Assembly: GCF_003947415.1 (NCBI RefSeq)
Contig: NZ_QHKL01000002.1
Coordinates: 1,302,001-1,366,000 of the forward strand
Length of the DNA stretch: 64,000 bases
Reading direction: 5' to 3'
Origin: Amycolatopsis sp. WAC 01376
GTDB taxonomy: Bacteria > Actinomycetota > Actinomycetes > Mycobacteriales > Pseudonocardiaceae
How positions within the stretch are numbered: position 1 is the stretch's first letter; each line of letters opens with the position of its first letter. The translations under genes and the position numbers were made by a program. Shown in pieces: positions 43,056 through 52,247 of the stretch. The notes under the pieces were generated by a model. That model was not told where the DNA came from. It ran no database searches and saw only the letters and a list, made by a program, of their open reading frames with translations.

Positions 43056-43106
43056 CCGTGAAGGCCACCTTGAGGGACTCAGAGTCCCTCAAGGTGGCCT
43101 TCACGG
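43056..43106. repeat. RTGAA-family hairpin (copy 6)
   Basis: Perfect arms CCGTGAAGGCCACCTTGAGG onward around a 3-base loop, between the divergent SARP and gntR genes (a 430-bp region, 42766-43195). Related to copy 2 (GTGAAGGACTCCTTGAGG); the base changes are matched on both arms. Confidence 0.9.
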
Positions 43107-43159
43107 CTTTCGGCATGACCACCACTTGATCACTTGACAGCGGCGGGCTTCTGCCTGCA

Positions 43160-43187
43160 CCCTTTCACTACTTAATTAGTGAAAGGG
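43160..43187 (+). promoter_or_regulatory. Operator palindrome of the GntR/YtrA regulator
   Basis: Perfect 11-bp arms CCCTTTCACTA and TAGTGAAAGGG with a 6-bp spacer. The right arm contains the GAAAGGG ribosome site of the gntR gene, so binding would block both promoter escape and translation start region. The position argues for autorepression of the whole gntR-ABC operon. Confidence 0.85.
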
Positions 43188-43195
43188 TGTTGCCG

Positions 43196-43591
43196 GTGGT
43201 CACCTTCCACTTGGACAAGGGCTCGGGCGTCGCGACGTACGTCCAGCTCGTCCAGCAGGTCAAGAACGCCCTGCGCCTGGGATTGCTGGAGCCGGGGGAC
43301 CGGCTGCCGACGGCGAAGGAGGTGGTCGCCGAGCTGGCGATCAATCCCAACACCGTCCTCAAGGCGTACCGCGAGCTGGAGCGCGAAGGGCTCGTCGAGG
43401 GGAAGCCGGGCCTCGGCACCTTCGTCCAGAAGACGCTCGGAGGCGCTTCGTTCGCGGAGCGCACGCGCTTGCGAAAGAGCCTCGGCATCTGGGTCCGCGA
43501 CGCGCGGGAATCGGGGCTGGATCAGGAAGACGTCGAGGCGTTGTTCACCTCGGTGGTGGTCGATGGCTTTCGAGGGGAGCGGACGGCATGA
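43196..43591 (+). CDS. GntR-family (YtrA subfamily) regulator
   Basis: 131 residues: a winged helix-turn-helix (TYVQLVQQVKNALRLGLLEPGD, then TAKEVVAELAINPNTVLKAYREL) and only a short C-terminal tail, as in the YtrA subgroup that controls ABC transporter operons. GTG 43196 gives the family start VTFHLDKGSGV; an in-frame GTG lies at 43187. A perfect palindrome covers its translation start region. It overlaps the ATPase gene by 4 bp. Confidence 0.9.
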   Translation: MVTFHLDKGSGVATYVQLVQQVKNALRLGLLEPGDRLPTAKEVVAELAINPNTVLKAYRELEREGLVEGKPGLGTFVQKTLGGASFAERTRLRKSLGIWVRDARESGLDQEDVEALFTSVVVDGFRGERTA

Positions 43592-44451
43592 CCGATAAAC
43601 CCGTCATCGAGGCGACCGGACTCGGCAAGCGCTACCGCCGCAAGTGGGCGCTGCGCGACTGTTCCCTCTCCGTCCCGAAAGGCCGTGTCGTCGCCCTTGT
43701 CGGGCCCAACGGCGCGGGCAAGACGACCTTCCTGCACCTGGCCGTCGGGCTGCTGGACGCGTCCCTCGGCTCGGTCTCGATCCAGGGGACCACGGCCTTC
43801 CTCGCCCAGGACAAGCCGTTGTACCCGGGTTTCAGCATCGCCGAGATGCTCAAATTCGGCAGACGCCTCAACCCCGGCTGGGACGACGAGTTCGCGCTCA
43901 AGCGCATCGATTCGCTCGGACTTCCCTTGAAGCACAAGGTCGGCAAGCTTTCCGGCGGCCAGCGGGCGCAGGTCGCGCTCACCCTCGCGCTCGCCAAACG
44001 CCCGGACCTCCTGGTGCTCGACGAGCCGCTCGCGAACCTCGACCCGCTGGCCCGTCACGAGGTCATGCGCGGCCTGATGGAGGCCGTCGCCGAGACCGGG
44101 ATGACCGTCCTGCTCTCGTCCCACGTCGTCTCCGATCTGGAGAACACCTGCGACTGGCTGATCGTCCTCAACGGCGGCCGGGTGCAGGTCAGCGGCGACA
44201 TCGACGAACTCGTCGCCGGGCACCGGATCCTTTCCGGGCCGGTGGACGAGGCAGACGCGCTGGCCAAACGTGTCGCGATCGTGGACGAGGCGAGGGCGGG
44301 CAGGCAGGCGACCGTGTTCGCCCGCACCGAACCGGTCCCGCTGGGTCCACAGTGGACCGATCGGCCGTCGACCCTGGAGGAACTGGTGCTCGCCTACCTG
44401 CGGCGGCCCGAATCCGCGAGCCTGCCTCGTCCGACACTGGCTTCGGCGTAA
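43588..44451 (+). CDS. ABC exporter ATP-binding protein
   Basis: 287 residues. Walker A is GPNGAGKTTF near 38-47, the signature LSGGQRAQ near 122, and Walker B LLVLDEPLANLDP near 142-154. It is the YtrB/BcrA-like ATPase paired with the two membrane proteins encoded next. Regulated by the GntR protein with which it overlaps. Substrate unknown; related systems respond to cell-wall-active compounds. Confidence 0.92.
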   Translation: MTDKPVIEATGLGKRYRRKWALRDCSLSVPKGRVVALVGPNGAGKTTFLHLAVGLLDASLGSVSIQGTTAFLAQDKPLYPGFSIAEMLKFGRRLNPGWDDEFALKRIDSLGLPLKHKVGKLSGGQRAQVALTLALAKRPDLLVLDEPLANLDPLARHEVMRGLMEAVAETGMTVLLSSHVVSDLENTCDWLIVLNGGRVQVSGDIDELVAGHRILSGPVDEADALAKRVAIVDEARAGRQATVFARTEPVPLGPQWTDRPSTLEELVLAYLRRPESASLPRPTLASA

Positions 44452-44460
44452 GGGGGAACG

Positions 44461-45258
44461 ATGCTCTGGCTCACTTACCGTCAGCACCGGATGCAGTTGC
44501 TGATCACCGCCGGTCTGCTCGTCGCCGTCGGGATCCTGTTGCTGGTCAACGGAAACGCCGCGGCCGGCAGTCCGGATCCGGCGGGTCTGTTCGCGGATCT
44601 GTACACCTATCTCTCCTGGTTGCAGGTCGTCCCGGTGGCGATCGGGGTCTTCTGGGGTGCCCCGCTGGTCGCGGCGGAATACGAACGCGGCACCACGAAA
44701 CTCGCCTGGACCCAGTCGATCTCCCGATTCCGGTGGCTCGGCGTGAAACTGGGCGTCCTCGCCGTGCTCGCCACCCTCGGTGGTCTCGCGTTCGGCACGA
44801 TGATGCAGCGCTGGGTGGAGGTCTTCCCCACCGATCGCGGCGACACCGCCTTCACCAGCCGCTTCGACAATCCGGTCCTGTTCGCGATGACCGGCGTCGC
44901 GCCCGGCGCGTGGTGGCTCTTCGGGTTCGTTCTCGGCACCGTCGCGGGAGCGTTCATCCGCAAGATGCTGCCCGCCATCGCCGTCACCATCGCGGTGACC
45001 GTCGGCCTGATGATCGGCATCGCCAATGTCCGTGACCTCTACGCGGAGCCGAAACTCGTCCCCATGGGCTTCGGCGACCAAGGCCCCGGAGGCCGGGTCC
45101 TCGAAATGGTCACGGACGCGGCCGGCGAGGTCACCGCGCTCAAGGTCCTGCCCGCGGACTTCTACTGGCGTTTCCAATGGACCGAAGCCGCGATCCTCGC
45201 GGGTGTCTCGCTCGTGCTCGCCGTCGCCGCGACCTTCGCCGTCCGGCGTCGTTCCTAG
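44461..45258 (+). CDS. ABC exporter permease, copy 1
   Basis: 265 residues with about six hydrophobic segments. It begins MLWLTYRQHRMQLL and includes GVFWGAPLVAAEYERGTTKLAWTQS near 61-85. It is a clear paralogue of the next protein, sharing the W-LT-RQHR start, the AWTQS segment and the WRFQWTEA motif near the C terminus, so the pair arose by duplication and probably forms a heterodimeric channel. Gap to the ATPase gene is 9 bp with AAGGGGG. Confidence 0.87.
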   Translation: MLWLTYRQHRMQLLITAGLLVAVGILLLVNGNAAAGSPDPAGLFADLYTYLSWLQVVPVAIGVFWGAPLVAAEYERGTTKLAWTQSISRFRWLGVKLGVLAVLATLGGLAFGTMMQRWVEVFPTDRGDTAFTSRFDNPVLFAMTGVAPGAWWLFGFVLGTVAGAFIRKMLPAIAVTIAVTVGLMIGIANVRDLYAEPKLVPMGFGDQGPGGRVLEMVTDAAGEVTALKVLPADFYWRFQWTEAAILAGVSLVLAVAATFAVRRRS

Positions 45259-45272
45259 AAAGGCACATCTTC

Positions 45273-46193
45273 TTGCTTTGGCTCACCTGGCGGCAGCACC
45301 GTATCCAGCTGCTGGTCACCCTGGGATTCCTGGCCGTGCTCGGCGGCGTCCTGCTCCTCTCCGTGCAGGTCGCCGTCGGCGCCGCGAACGGCGAGATCTC
45401 CTTGTACTGTCACGGCGGCGGCGTCCCGTGCCGTGAGTACGACGCGGGGCTGGAGGATCTCTACCAGAAGGTCTACCCACTGGTCGCGATGGTGCCGTTC
45501 ATTCCCTTGCTGGCAGGCGTCTTCTGGGGCGCGCCGCTGCTCGCCAGGGAGTACGAGCGCAACACACACCAGCTCGCGTGGACGCAGTCGGTCGGCCGCG
45601 GGCACTGGCTGGCCGTCAAGTTCGGTGTCCTCGCCGGGTGCGCGATGCTGGCCGGGCTCGCTTCGGGGCAGATGTTCGGCGCGTGGCTGGAAATGTTTCC
45701 TGGCAAGGCGGAGAGCTTCGCCGAGACGTCCTACTTCGGCGCGCTCGGGGTCGCGCCCGCAGCCTGGTGGCTGTTCGCCTTCACCCTCGGTACGGCGGCC
45801 GGGGTGCTGGTGCGCAAGACCTTGCCCGCCATCGCGATCACGGTCGCGGTGTTCCTCGCGGCAGCGATCGCCTTGCTGCTGCTGAGGCCGCATTACGCCG
45901 AGCCGGTGCGCACGCTCGGCCCGGATGCGGCCACGAAAGGGGCGCTGATCGTCAAGTTGGGCAGGGTCACGCCCGACGGCCGTGAGATGAGTTCGCTGGA
46001 CAACGTGCCCGGTTGCCCGGTGGGGATAGGGAAGAGCGCGTGCGCTCAGGCGGCCGGGTATCAGGACTTCACCGTCTACCAGCCCGTCGACCGGTTCTGG
46101 CGGTTCCAATGGACCGAGGCGGGCATCCTGCTGGCCGCGACCGCGGTGCTCGGGGGAGTCGCGGTTGGGGGCACGGTCCGCCGCCGTCGCTGA
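45273..46193 (+). CDS. ABC exporter permease, copy 2 (TTG start)
   Basis: 306 residues, paralogue of the preceding permease. TTG 45273 aligns the start LLWLTWRQHRIQLL with copy 1; the frame upstream overlaps copy 1 and is unlikely to be used. Compared with copy 1 it has an added Cys-containing loop near 45-60 (LYCHGGGVPCREYD) and a second before the last helix (NVPGCPVGIGKSACAQA). Both loops are predicted extracytoplasmic and may be disulfide-bonded; this is inference. A strong hairpin overlaps its stop. Confidence 0.83.
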   Translation: MLWLTWRQHRIQLLVTLGFLAVLGGVLLLSVQVAVGAANGEISLYCHGGGVPCREYDAGLEDLYQKVYPLVAMVPFIPLLAGVFWGAPLLAREYERNTHQLAWTQSVGRGHWLAVKFGVLAGCAMLAGLASGQMFGAWLEMFPGKAESFAETSYFGALGVAPAAWWLFAFTLGTAAGVLVRKTLPAIAITVAVFLAAAIALLLLRPHYAEPVRTLGPDAATKGALIVKLGRVTPDGREMSSLDNVPGCPVGIGKSACAQAAGYQDFTVYQPVDRFWRFQWTEAGILLAATAVLGGVAVGGTVRRRR

Positions 46194-46207
46194 GACGGCG
46201 GCGGACC
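46175..46207. terminator. Hairpin at the convergent permease/asnB 3' ends
   Basis: GGTCCGCCGCCGTC and GACGGCGGCGGACC (14-bp perfect arms) around GCTGA, which contains the permease stop codon. Its location between convergent genes fits a two-way terminator, but there is no T-run. Confidence 0.7.
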
Positions 46208-46214
46208 GGGTACT

Positions 46215-48047
46215 TCAGTCGAGCTGGAGCTCGGGGGAGTACAGGTCGAACCAGTGGTAGAGGTCCAGCGCCCGGTCGATCCCGGAGCGCTGGGCCGAGG
46301 ACATCGTGGCCGGGTCCACTTCGGACACTCGGTGCAGCCAGTCACGGTCGACCAGTTCGAACACCGGGTTGTCCCGTTCGGTCAGCGCCTCCTTGGCCTG
46401 CTGCTGCAACGCCGCCGCGTAGCCGGGGTCCTGAGTGGACGGATACGGGCTCTTGACCCTGTCCCGCACCGACGTCGGCAGCACGTGCTCGGTCGCGTGC
46501 CGCAGCAGGCTCTTCTCCCTGCCGTCGAACGTCTTCAGCGACCACGGCGTGTTGTAGACGTACTCGACGAGGCGGTGGTCGCAGAACGGCACGCGCACCT
46601 CGAGCCCGACGGCCATCGACGCCCGGTCCTTGCGATCCAGCAGCATCCGCACGAACCGGGTCAGGTGCAGGTTGCAGATCGTGCGCATCTTGCGGTCCTG
46701 CTCGCTTTCGCCGTCGAGGTGCTCGACCTGGGCGACGGCGGTGCTGTACTGGTCGGCGATATAGCCGGGCAGATCGAGCTTCTCCTGGACGTCGCCGCGC
46801 AGGAGCGCGCCCCGTTCGCTGGTGAGCCCCATCCGGAAGGCGAGCCAGGGGAACGTCCCCGAGTTCACCGCGGCTTCGTCGTGGAACCAGCGGTACCCGC
46901 CGAAGACCTCGTCGGCGGACTCACCGGACAGCGCCACCGTCGACTCGGCGCGGATCGCCTTGAACAGCAGGTACAGCGAGGTGTCCATATCCCCGAGCCC
47001 GGCCGGGATGTCCCGCGCGGCCAGCACCTTGCGGCGGACCTCGGGGTCGCTGAGCTCGGCCGGATTCAGCACGACGTCCTTGTGGTCGGAGCCGACCAGC
47101 CGCGCGACATCGCGGATGTACGGCGAGTCCGGGGTGTCGCGGACCTCGTCCGGCTGGAAGTTCTCTTCCTGGCCCTGGAAGTCGACGGAGAACGTGCGCA
47201 GCCGCTCGCCCTGTTCGGCCAGCCGCGCGGCGGCGAGACCGGTGACGGCGCTGGAGTCGAGGCCGCCGGAGAGCAGGACGCAGCGGGGGACGTCGGCGAT
47301 GAGCTGACGGTGCACGATGTCGGTCATCAGCTCGCGCACCCGTTCGACCGTGGTCTCCTGGTCGTCCGTGTGCTGCTTCGCGTCGAGCTTCCAGTACGTC
47401 CGCGTGCGGATCCCGGAGCGGTCGACGGTGACGATCGTGCCCGGCCCGACCTCGTGCATGCCCTTCCACAGCGACCAGCCGGGGGTCTTGGTCATGGACA
47501 TGAGCTCGCGCAGGCCGTCGGTGTCGACCACCTTGCGTGCCAAGGGGTTCGCGAGGATCGCCTTCGGTTCGGAGCCGAAGAGGACGCCGTCCGGGGTCGG
47601 GTAGTAATAGAACGGCTTGATGCCCATGCGGTCGCGGATCATCACGAGCTTCTCGTCGCGTTCGTCCCAGATCGCGAAGGCGTACATGCCGTTGAGGTGA
47701 TCGACGACCTCGTCGCCCCACTCCAGGTAACCGTGGAGCACGACCTCGGTGTCGCTGTCGGTCTCGAATTTGTGGCCCCGCTTGGCGAGCTCCTCGCGCA
47801 GCTCGGTGAAGTTGTACGCCTCACCGCTGTAGACCATCGCGGCCAGCCCGGCTTCGGCCATCGGCTGCCTGCCGCCCGGCAGATCGATGATCGCGAGCCG
47901 TCGGTGACCCAGCGCCACGTTCGGCCGGACCCAGGTGCCCGAGTCGTCCGGCCCGCGGCACGCCATGGTCGCGGTCATCGCGTCGACGACCTCGCGGCGT
48001 TGGGTGAGGTCCGTGTCGAAGGAGACCCACCCTGCGATTCCGCACAT
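46215..48047 (-). CDS. asnB: Asparagine synthetase (glutamine-hydrolysing)
   Basis: 610 residues. The N-terminal Cys nucleophile follows Met in MCGIAGW, giving the glutaminase domain (about 2-200, with RLAIIDLPGGRQPM and GEAYNFTELR). The synthetase domain has the PP-loop LLSGGLDSSAV near 254-264. GGAGGT before ATG 48047 supports this start. In actinomycetes such AsnB proteins make asparagine, or amidate cell-wall or antibiotic precursors; the free-standing location next to kdp gives no clue. Its upstream region holds two GTAAC motifs 6 bp apart. Confidence 0.9.
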   Translation of the reverse strand: MCGIAGWVSFDTDLTQRREVVDAMTATMACRGPDDSGTWVRPNVALGHRRLAIIDLPGGRQPMAEAGLAAMVYSGEAYNFTELREELAKRGHKFETDSDTEVVLHGYLEWGDEVVDHLNGMYAFAIWDERDEKLVMIRDRMGIKPFYYYPTPDGVLFGSEPKAILANPLARKVVDTDGLRELMSMTKTPGWSLWKGMHEVGPGTIVTVDRSGIRTRTYWKLDAKQHTDDQETTVERVRELMTDIVHRQLIADVPRCVLLSGGLDSSAVTGLAAARLAEQGERLRTFSVDFQGQEENFQPDEVRDTPDSPYIRDVARLVGSDHKDVVLNPAELSDPEVRRKVLAARDIPAGLGDMDTSLYLLFKAIRAESTVALSGESADEVFGGYRWFHDEAAVNSGTFPWLAFRMGLTSERGALLRGDVQEKLDLPGYIADQYSTAVAQVEHLDGESEQDRKMRTICNLHLTRFVRMLLDRKDRASMAVGLEVRVPFCDHRLVEYVYNTPWSLKTFDGREKSLLRHATEHVLPTSVRDRVKSPYPSTQDPGYAAALQQQAKEALTERDNPVFELVDRDWLHRVSEVDPATMSSAQRSGIDRALDLYHWFDLYSPELQLD

Positions 48048-48086
48048 CGCTACCTCCTGGTGATTAGTTAGCACATACAACTACCC

Positions 48087-48102
48087 GTAACACTGGTGTA
48101 AC
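48087..48102 (-). promoter_or_regulatory. GTAAC-N6-GTAAC motif before asnB (possible GlnR-type box)
   Basis: Two GTAAC pentamers on the plus strand separated by exactly six bases; read toward asnB they are GTTAC-N6-GTTAC. The known GlnR box is built of GTnAC-N6-GaAAC units, so the spacing fits but the second half is not ideal. It lies 40 bp before the start. Confidence 0.35.
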
Positions 48103-48176
48103 ACGCTTCGGCGGGCTTGTCTGCCCGAATTGCACGCTCCGTCCGCAGTACGTCACGGTCTGTGGGCCACGTCACC

Positions 48177-48219
48177 GGGCATCAAGAAGTCGTAAAGGCA
48201 CCCGATCGGGGCATCAAGA
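48177..48219 (+). promoter_or_regulatory. Direct repeat GGGCATCAAGA, candidate KdpE site
   Basis: Identical 11-mers at 48177-48187 and 48209-48219, 32 bp (about three helical turns) apart. Extended, both read GGGCATCAAGARGYCGTMARGCA-like. Tandem repeats upstream of the operon suit an OmpR-type response regulator such as KdpE. Confidence 0.5.
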
Positions 48220-48274
48220 GGCCGTCAGGCAGGGGTCGCGCCGGTCTGTACCAGGCGCAGTGTTGCGAGGTCCT

Positions 48275-48293
48275 GGTCACCGATGGGGTGACC
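48275..48293 (+). promoter_or_regulatory. Inverted repeat GGTCACC-N5-GGTGACC in kdp leader
   Basis: Perfect 7-bp arms, ending 18 bp before the first kdp start. It could be an operator or a leader hairpin affecting ribosome access. No match to a riboswitch I know. Confidence 0.45.
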
Positions 48294-48311
48294 TGTCCTG
48301 AGAGGTGCCTA

Positions 48312-48395
48312 GTGGCCGACTTGCTCTACGCCGTGCTCCTGATCGGCGTATTCGTGGTTCTCGCTCTGACCCTGCGTGGTCTGGAGAAGCTGTGA
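48312..48395 (+). CDS. Tiny membrane protein at the head of the kdp operon
   Basis: 27 residues: one hydrophobic helix (YAVLLIGVFVVLALTL, residues 6-21) and a short basic/acidic tail RGLEKL. GAGAGGTG lies five bases before the GTG start. It overlaps kdpF by 4 bp (GTGA), so it is translated with the operon. It resembles KdpF in size and form, but the true KdpF with its PEKF-type end follows. Its role is unknown; an extra Kdp-associated peptide is the simplest idea. Confidence 0.7.
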   Translation: MADLLYAVLLIGVFVVLALTLRGLEKL

Positions 48396-48493
48396 CCGGC
48401 ACGGGAACCGTGGCCAACGTCGTCGGCGGACTGCTGGCGCTGGGGCTGATCGTCTATTTGTTCATCGCACTGGTCAGGCCGGAGAAATTCTGA
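48392..48493 (+). CDS. kdpF: Potassium-transporting ATPase subunit KdpF
   Basis: 33-residue single-helix peptide ending in ALVRPEKF, the typical actinobacterial KdpF C terminus. It stabilises the KdpABC complex in the membrane. The GTG start overlaps the upstream stop, and its own stop overlaps the kdpA ATG as TGATG. Confidence 0.88.
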   Translation: MTGTGTVANVVGGLLALGLIVYLFIALVRPEKF

Positions 48494-50154
48494 TGTCAGA
48501 CGTCATGGCCGGCCTCCTGCAGGCCGGCCTCCTCCTCGTCGCGCTCGCCGTGGTCTACCGGCCACTCGGCGATTACATGGCGCGCGTCTTCTCCACCGAG
48601 AAGCACACCAAGGCCGAGCGCGGCCTATACCGCCTCTTCCGGGTGAACCCCGGATCGGAACAGCACTGGAAGACCTACGCGTCCGCCGTGATCGGCTTAT
48701 CGTTCGTCTCCGTCGTTCTCCTGTACCTGCTTCAGCGGCTTCAGGCGATCCTGCCGTGGAGCCTCGACAAGGAACCTGTCTCCCCGGCGGTCGCCTTCAA
48801 CACCGCCGTCAGCTTCGTGACCAACACGAACTGGCAGTCCTACAGCCCCGAAGCGACCATGGGTCACTTCGTCCAGATGGCCGGGCTAACCGTGCAGAAC
48901 TTCCTGTCCGCGGCCGTCGGGCTTTCGGTCGCCATCGCGGTCGTCCGCGGCTTCGTCCGCTCGAAGACCGACCGCCTCGGCAACTTCTGGGTGGACCTGA
49001 CGCGCGGCACGGTGCGGATCCTGTTGCCGATCGCCTTCGTGGCCGCGATCGTGCTGATCGCGCTCGGCGTCGTCCAGAGCCTCAAGAGCGGCGTCGACGT
49101 CCTCAACCCGGACGGGAGCACGAGCAAGATCGCGCTCGCGCCCGCGGCGAGCCAGGAGGCCATCAAGGAACTCGGCACCAACGGCGGCGGCATCTTCAAC
49201 GCCAACTCTTCGCATCCGTTCGAGAACCCGAACGCCTGGACCAACCTGATCGAGATCTTCCTGATCCTGGTCATCCCGGTCTCGCTCACCCGCACGTTCG
49301 GCAAACTCGTCGGCAACACGCGGCAGGGTTACGTCCTGCTTTCGGTGATGGCCGGGCTCTTCACCGCGATGCTCACGGTGACCTGGCTGTCCGAAGCCCA
49401 CGCGAGCGGGCCGGCGTCGCTGGCCGCCGGGGCGAACCTGGAGGGCAAGGAACAGCGGTTCGGCATCGGCCTGAGTTCGCTGTTCGCCAACGCCACCACC
49501 GGCACGTCGACCGGCGCGGTCAACAGCATGCACGACAGCTACAGCGGGCTCGGCGGCGGCGGAACCCTGCTCAACATGCTGCTGGGCGAGATCTCGCCGG
49601 GCGGGGTGGGCACCGGTCTCTACGGCATCCTCGTGATGGCCGTGATCGCGATGTTCCTCGCCGGGCTGATGGTCGGCCGGACGCCGGAGTACCTGGGGAA
49701 GAAGCTCGGCAAACGCGAGGTCACCTGCGCGGCGGTGTCGATGCTCGCCATGCCGACGGTGGTGCTGCTCGGCTCCGGTATCGCGCTGATGCTGGCCGAC
49801 ACCCCGGCCGCCATGACCAACTCGGGCGCGCACGGCCTCTCCGAGGTCCTCTACGCCTACGCTTCGGCGGGCAACAACAACGGCAGCGCGTTCGGCGGGC
49901 TCACCGCGACGAACGACTGGTTCCAGGCGTCGTTGTCGGTGGCGATGCTGCTCGGCAGGTTCATCCCGATCCTCGCCGTGCTGTGCCTGGCGGGATCCCT
50001 TGCCTCGCAACGGAAGGTCCCGGAGACCGCCGGCACGCTGCCCACCACCGGACCGCTCTTCGGCACGATGCTCGCGGGCACGATCGTGCTCGTCGCGGCC
50101 CTCACCTTCATCCCGGCGCTCGCGCTCGGGCCCATCGCAGAGGCACTCGCATGA
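48493..50154 (+). CDS. kdpA: Potassium-transporting ATPase subunit A (channel-like)
   Basis: 553-residue K+-binding membrane subunit related to KtrB/TrkH. Selectivity-filter-like loops are visible: [15 protein letters not shown] near 95-109, [17 protein letters not shown] near 231-247 and [10 protein letters not shown] near 460. The start ATG 48493 follows kdpF with a 1-bp overlap; the longer open frame upstream is rejected. Its stop overlaps kdpB as ATGA. Confidence 0.95.
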   Translation: MSDVMAGLLQAGLLLVALAVVYRPLGDYMARVFSTEKHTKAERGLYRLFRVNPGSEQHWKTYASAVIGLSFVSVVLLYLLQRLQAILPWSLDKEPVSPAVAFNTAVSFVTNTNWQSYSPEATMGHFVQMAGLTVQNFLSAAVGLSVAIAVVRGFVRSKTDRLGNFWVDLTRGTVRILLPIAFVAAIVLIALGVVQSLKSGVDVLNPDGSTSKIALAPAASQEAIKELGTNGGGIFNANSSHPFENPNAWTNLIEIFLILVIPVSLTRTFGKLVGNTRQGYVLLSVMAGLFTAMLTVTWLSEAHASGPASLAAGANLEGKEQRFGIGLSSLFANATTGTSTGAVNSMHDSYSGLGGGGTLLNMLLGEISPGGVGTGLYGILVMAVIAMFLAGLMVGRTPEYLGKKLGKREVTCAAVSMLAMPTVVLLGSGIALMLADTPAAMTNSGAHGLSEVLYAYASAGNNNGSAFGGLTATNDWFQASLSVAMLLGRFIPILAVLCLAGSLASQRKVPETAGTLPTTGPLFGTMLAGTIVLVAALTFIPALALGPIAEALA

Positions 50155-52244
50155 CCATGACTCAAGAACGCACTCCCGAGGAGATAACGCAGCACCACGT
50201 GGAGAACACGGGCCGCGTCGGTGCCGGGATCTTCAGCCCACGACAGCTGCTGACCTCCCTTCCCGAGGCGCTGCGCAAGCTGAACCCCAAGCACCAGCTC
50301 GCCAACCCGGTCATGTTCGTGGTGTGGATCGGCTCGGCGCTGACCACGGTCTTCGCGATCACCGACCCGAGCGTGTTCACCATCCTCATCACGATCTGGC
50401 TGTGGTTCACCGTCCTGTTCGCGAACCTCGCCGAGGCCGTCGCGGAGGGCCGGGGCAAGGCGCAGGCGGAAACCCTGCGGCGCAGCAAGAAGGAGACTGT
50501 CGCCCGCCGTCTCACCGAGGACGGCGACGAGGAGACCGTGCCGGGTGCCGACCTGCGCGTCGGTGATCTCGTGGTCGTCGAGGCCGGGCAGGTCATCCCT
50601 GGCGACGGCGACGTCGTCGAGGGCATCGCGACGGTCGACGAATCGGCCATCACCGGCGAGTCGGCTCCGGTCATCCGCGAATCGGGCGGCGACCGGTGCG
50701 CGGTCACCGGCGGCACCACGGTGCTCTCGGACCGTGTCGTCGTGAAGATCACCACCAAACCCGGCGAGTCCTTTGTGGACCGCATGATCGCCTTGGTGGA
50801 AGGCGCTTCCCGGCAGAAGACGCCGAACGAGATCGCGTTGACGATCCTGCTCTCGACGCTGACGATCATCTTCCTGCTCGCCGTGGTGGCGTTGCAGCCG
50901 ATGGCGGGCTACTCCGGCAGCCAGCAGTCCGTGATCGTGCTGACCGCGTTGCTGGTGTGCCTGATCCCGACGACGATCGGAGCGCTGCTGTCGGCGATCG
51001 GCATCGCGGGGATGGACCGGCTGGTGCAGCGCAACGTCCTTGCGACGAGCGGTCGCGCGGTGGAAGCCGCCGGCGACGTCTCGACGCTGCTGCTGGACAA
51101 GACGGGAACGATCACCTTCGGCAACCGCAAGGCCACCGAGCTGATCCCGGTCGGACAGTCCACTATGGACGACATCGCCCAGGCCGCCCGGTTGTCGAGC
51201 CTCGCCGACGGCACGCCGGAAGGCCGCAGCATCGTCGAACTCGTCGCGAGGGAACACGGGCTCGCGGAGACCGCCTCCGACGGCGAGAAGCGCGCGGACT
51301 TCGTCGAGTTCACCGCGCAGACCCGGATGAGCGGCATCGACGTCGGCGAGCGGCAGGTCCGCAAGGGCGCCACCGCCGCCGTGCGCGAATGGGTCCGCGA
51401 ACGCGGCGGCGACATGCCGGACGAGACCGAACGCGTCGTCGACGAGATCAGCCAGCAGGGCGGGACCCCGCTGGTGGTCGCGGAGTACGACGGCGCGAAA
51501 GCGTTCGTACGCGGCGTGATCCGGCTGTCCGATGTGGTCAAACCGGGCATGAAGGAGCGGTTCGTCCAGCTCCGCGCGATGGGGATCAAGACCGTCATGA
51601 TCACCGGCGACAACCCGCTGACGGCCAAGGCCATCGCGAAGGACGCGGGCGTCGACGACTATCTCGCCGAAGCCAAACCCGAAGACAAGATGGCGCTGAT
51701 CAAGAAGGAGCAGGAGGGCGGGCGGCTGGTCGCGATGACCGGCGACGGCACCAACGACGCCCCCGCGCTGGCGCAATCGGACGTCGGCGTCGCGATGAAC
51801 ACCGGGACCTCCGCCGCCAAGGAGGCGGGGAACATGGTGGACCTCGACTCCGACCCGACGAAGCTGATCGAGATCGTCGAGATCGGCAAGCAGCTGCTGA
51901 TCACGCGTGGCGCGCTGACCACCTTCAGCGTCGCCAACGACCTCGCGAAGTACTTCGCCATCCTGCCCGCGATGTTCACCGGCATCTTCGCCCAGCTCGG
52001 CGCGCTCAACGTCATGCAGCTGGCGACGCCGAAGTCGGCGATCCTGTCGGCGGTCATCTTCAACGCCCTGATCATCGTCGGGCTGATCCCGCTCGCCCTG
52101 CGCGGCGTCCGGTACAAACCGTCCTCGGCCTCGGCGCTGCTGCGCCGGAACCTGCTGGTCTACGGCCTCGGCGGCATCGTCAGCCCGTTCATCGGGATCT
52201 GGCTGATCGACCTGCTCGTCCGTCTCATCCCTGGAATCGGGTAA
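50151..52244 (+). CDS. kdpB: Potassium-transporting ATPase subunit B (P-type ATPase)
   Basis: 697 residues. The phosphorylated Asp is in [13 protein letters not shown] near 315-327; the TGES loop is in [17 protein letters not shown]; the nucleotide and hinge segments [21 protein letters not shown] and [21 protein letters not shown] are intact. It couples ATP hydrolysis to K+ uptake through KdpA. ATG 50151 overlaps kdpA; ATG 50157 is also in frame. Confidence 0.96.
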   Translation: MTMTQERTPEEITQHHVENTGRVGAGIFSPRQLLTSLPEALRKLNPKHQLANPVMFVVWIGSALTTVFAITDPSVFTILITIWLWFTVLFANLAEAVAEGRGKAQAETLRRSKKETVARRLTEDGDEETVPGADLRVGDLVVVEAGQVIPGDGDVVEGIATVDESAITGESAPVIRESGGDRCAVTGGTTVLSDRVVVKITTKPGESFVDRMIALVEGASRQKTPNEIALTILLSTLTIIFLLAVVALQPMAGYSGSQQSVIVLTALLVCLIPTTIGALLSAIGIAGMDRLVQRNVLATSGRAVEAAGDVSTLLLDKTGTITFGNRKATELIPVGQSTMDDIAQAARLSSLADGTPEGRSIVELVAREHGLAETASDGEKRADFVEFTAQTRMSGIDVGERQVRKGATAAVREWVRERGGDMPDETERVVDEISQQGGTPLVVAEYDGAKAFVRGVIRLSDVVKPGMKERFVQLRAMGIKTVMITGDNPLTAKAIAKDAGVDDYLAEAKPEDKMALIKKEQEGGRLVAMTGDGTNDAPALAQSDVGVAMNTGTSAAKEAGNMVDLDSDPTKLIEIVEIGKQLLITRGALTTFSVANDLAKYFAILPAMFTGIFAQLGALNVMQLATPKSAILSAVIFNALIIVGLIPLALRGVRYKPSSASALLRRNLLVYGLGGIVSPFIGIWLIDLLVRLIPGIG

Positions 52245-52247
52245 ACC

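Noticed and set aside
42766..43125. 120-residue N-terminal extension of the SARP regulator
   Set aside because: It reads through the 43056-43106 hairpin and lacks a ribosome site; GTG 42765 begins the conserved domain.
48103..48311. c-di-AMP (ydaO-type) riboswitch before kdp
   Set aside because: The region is short and shows only one simple dyad; none of the conserved sequence blocks of that riboswitch is seen.
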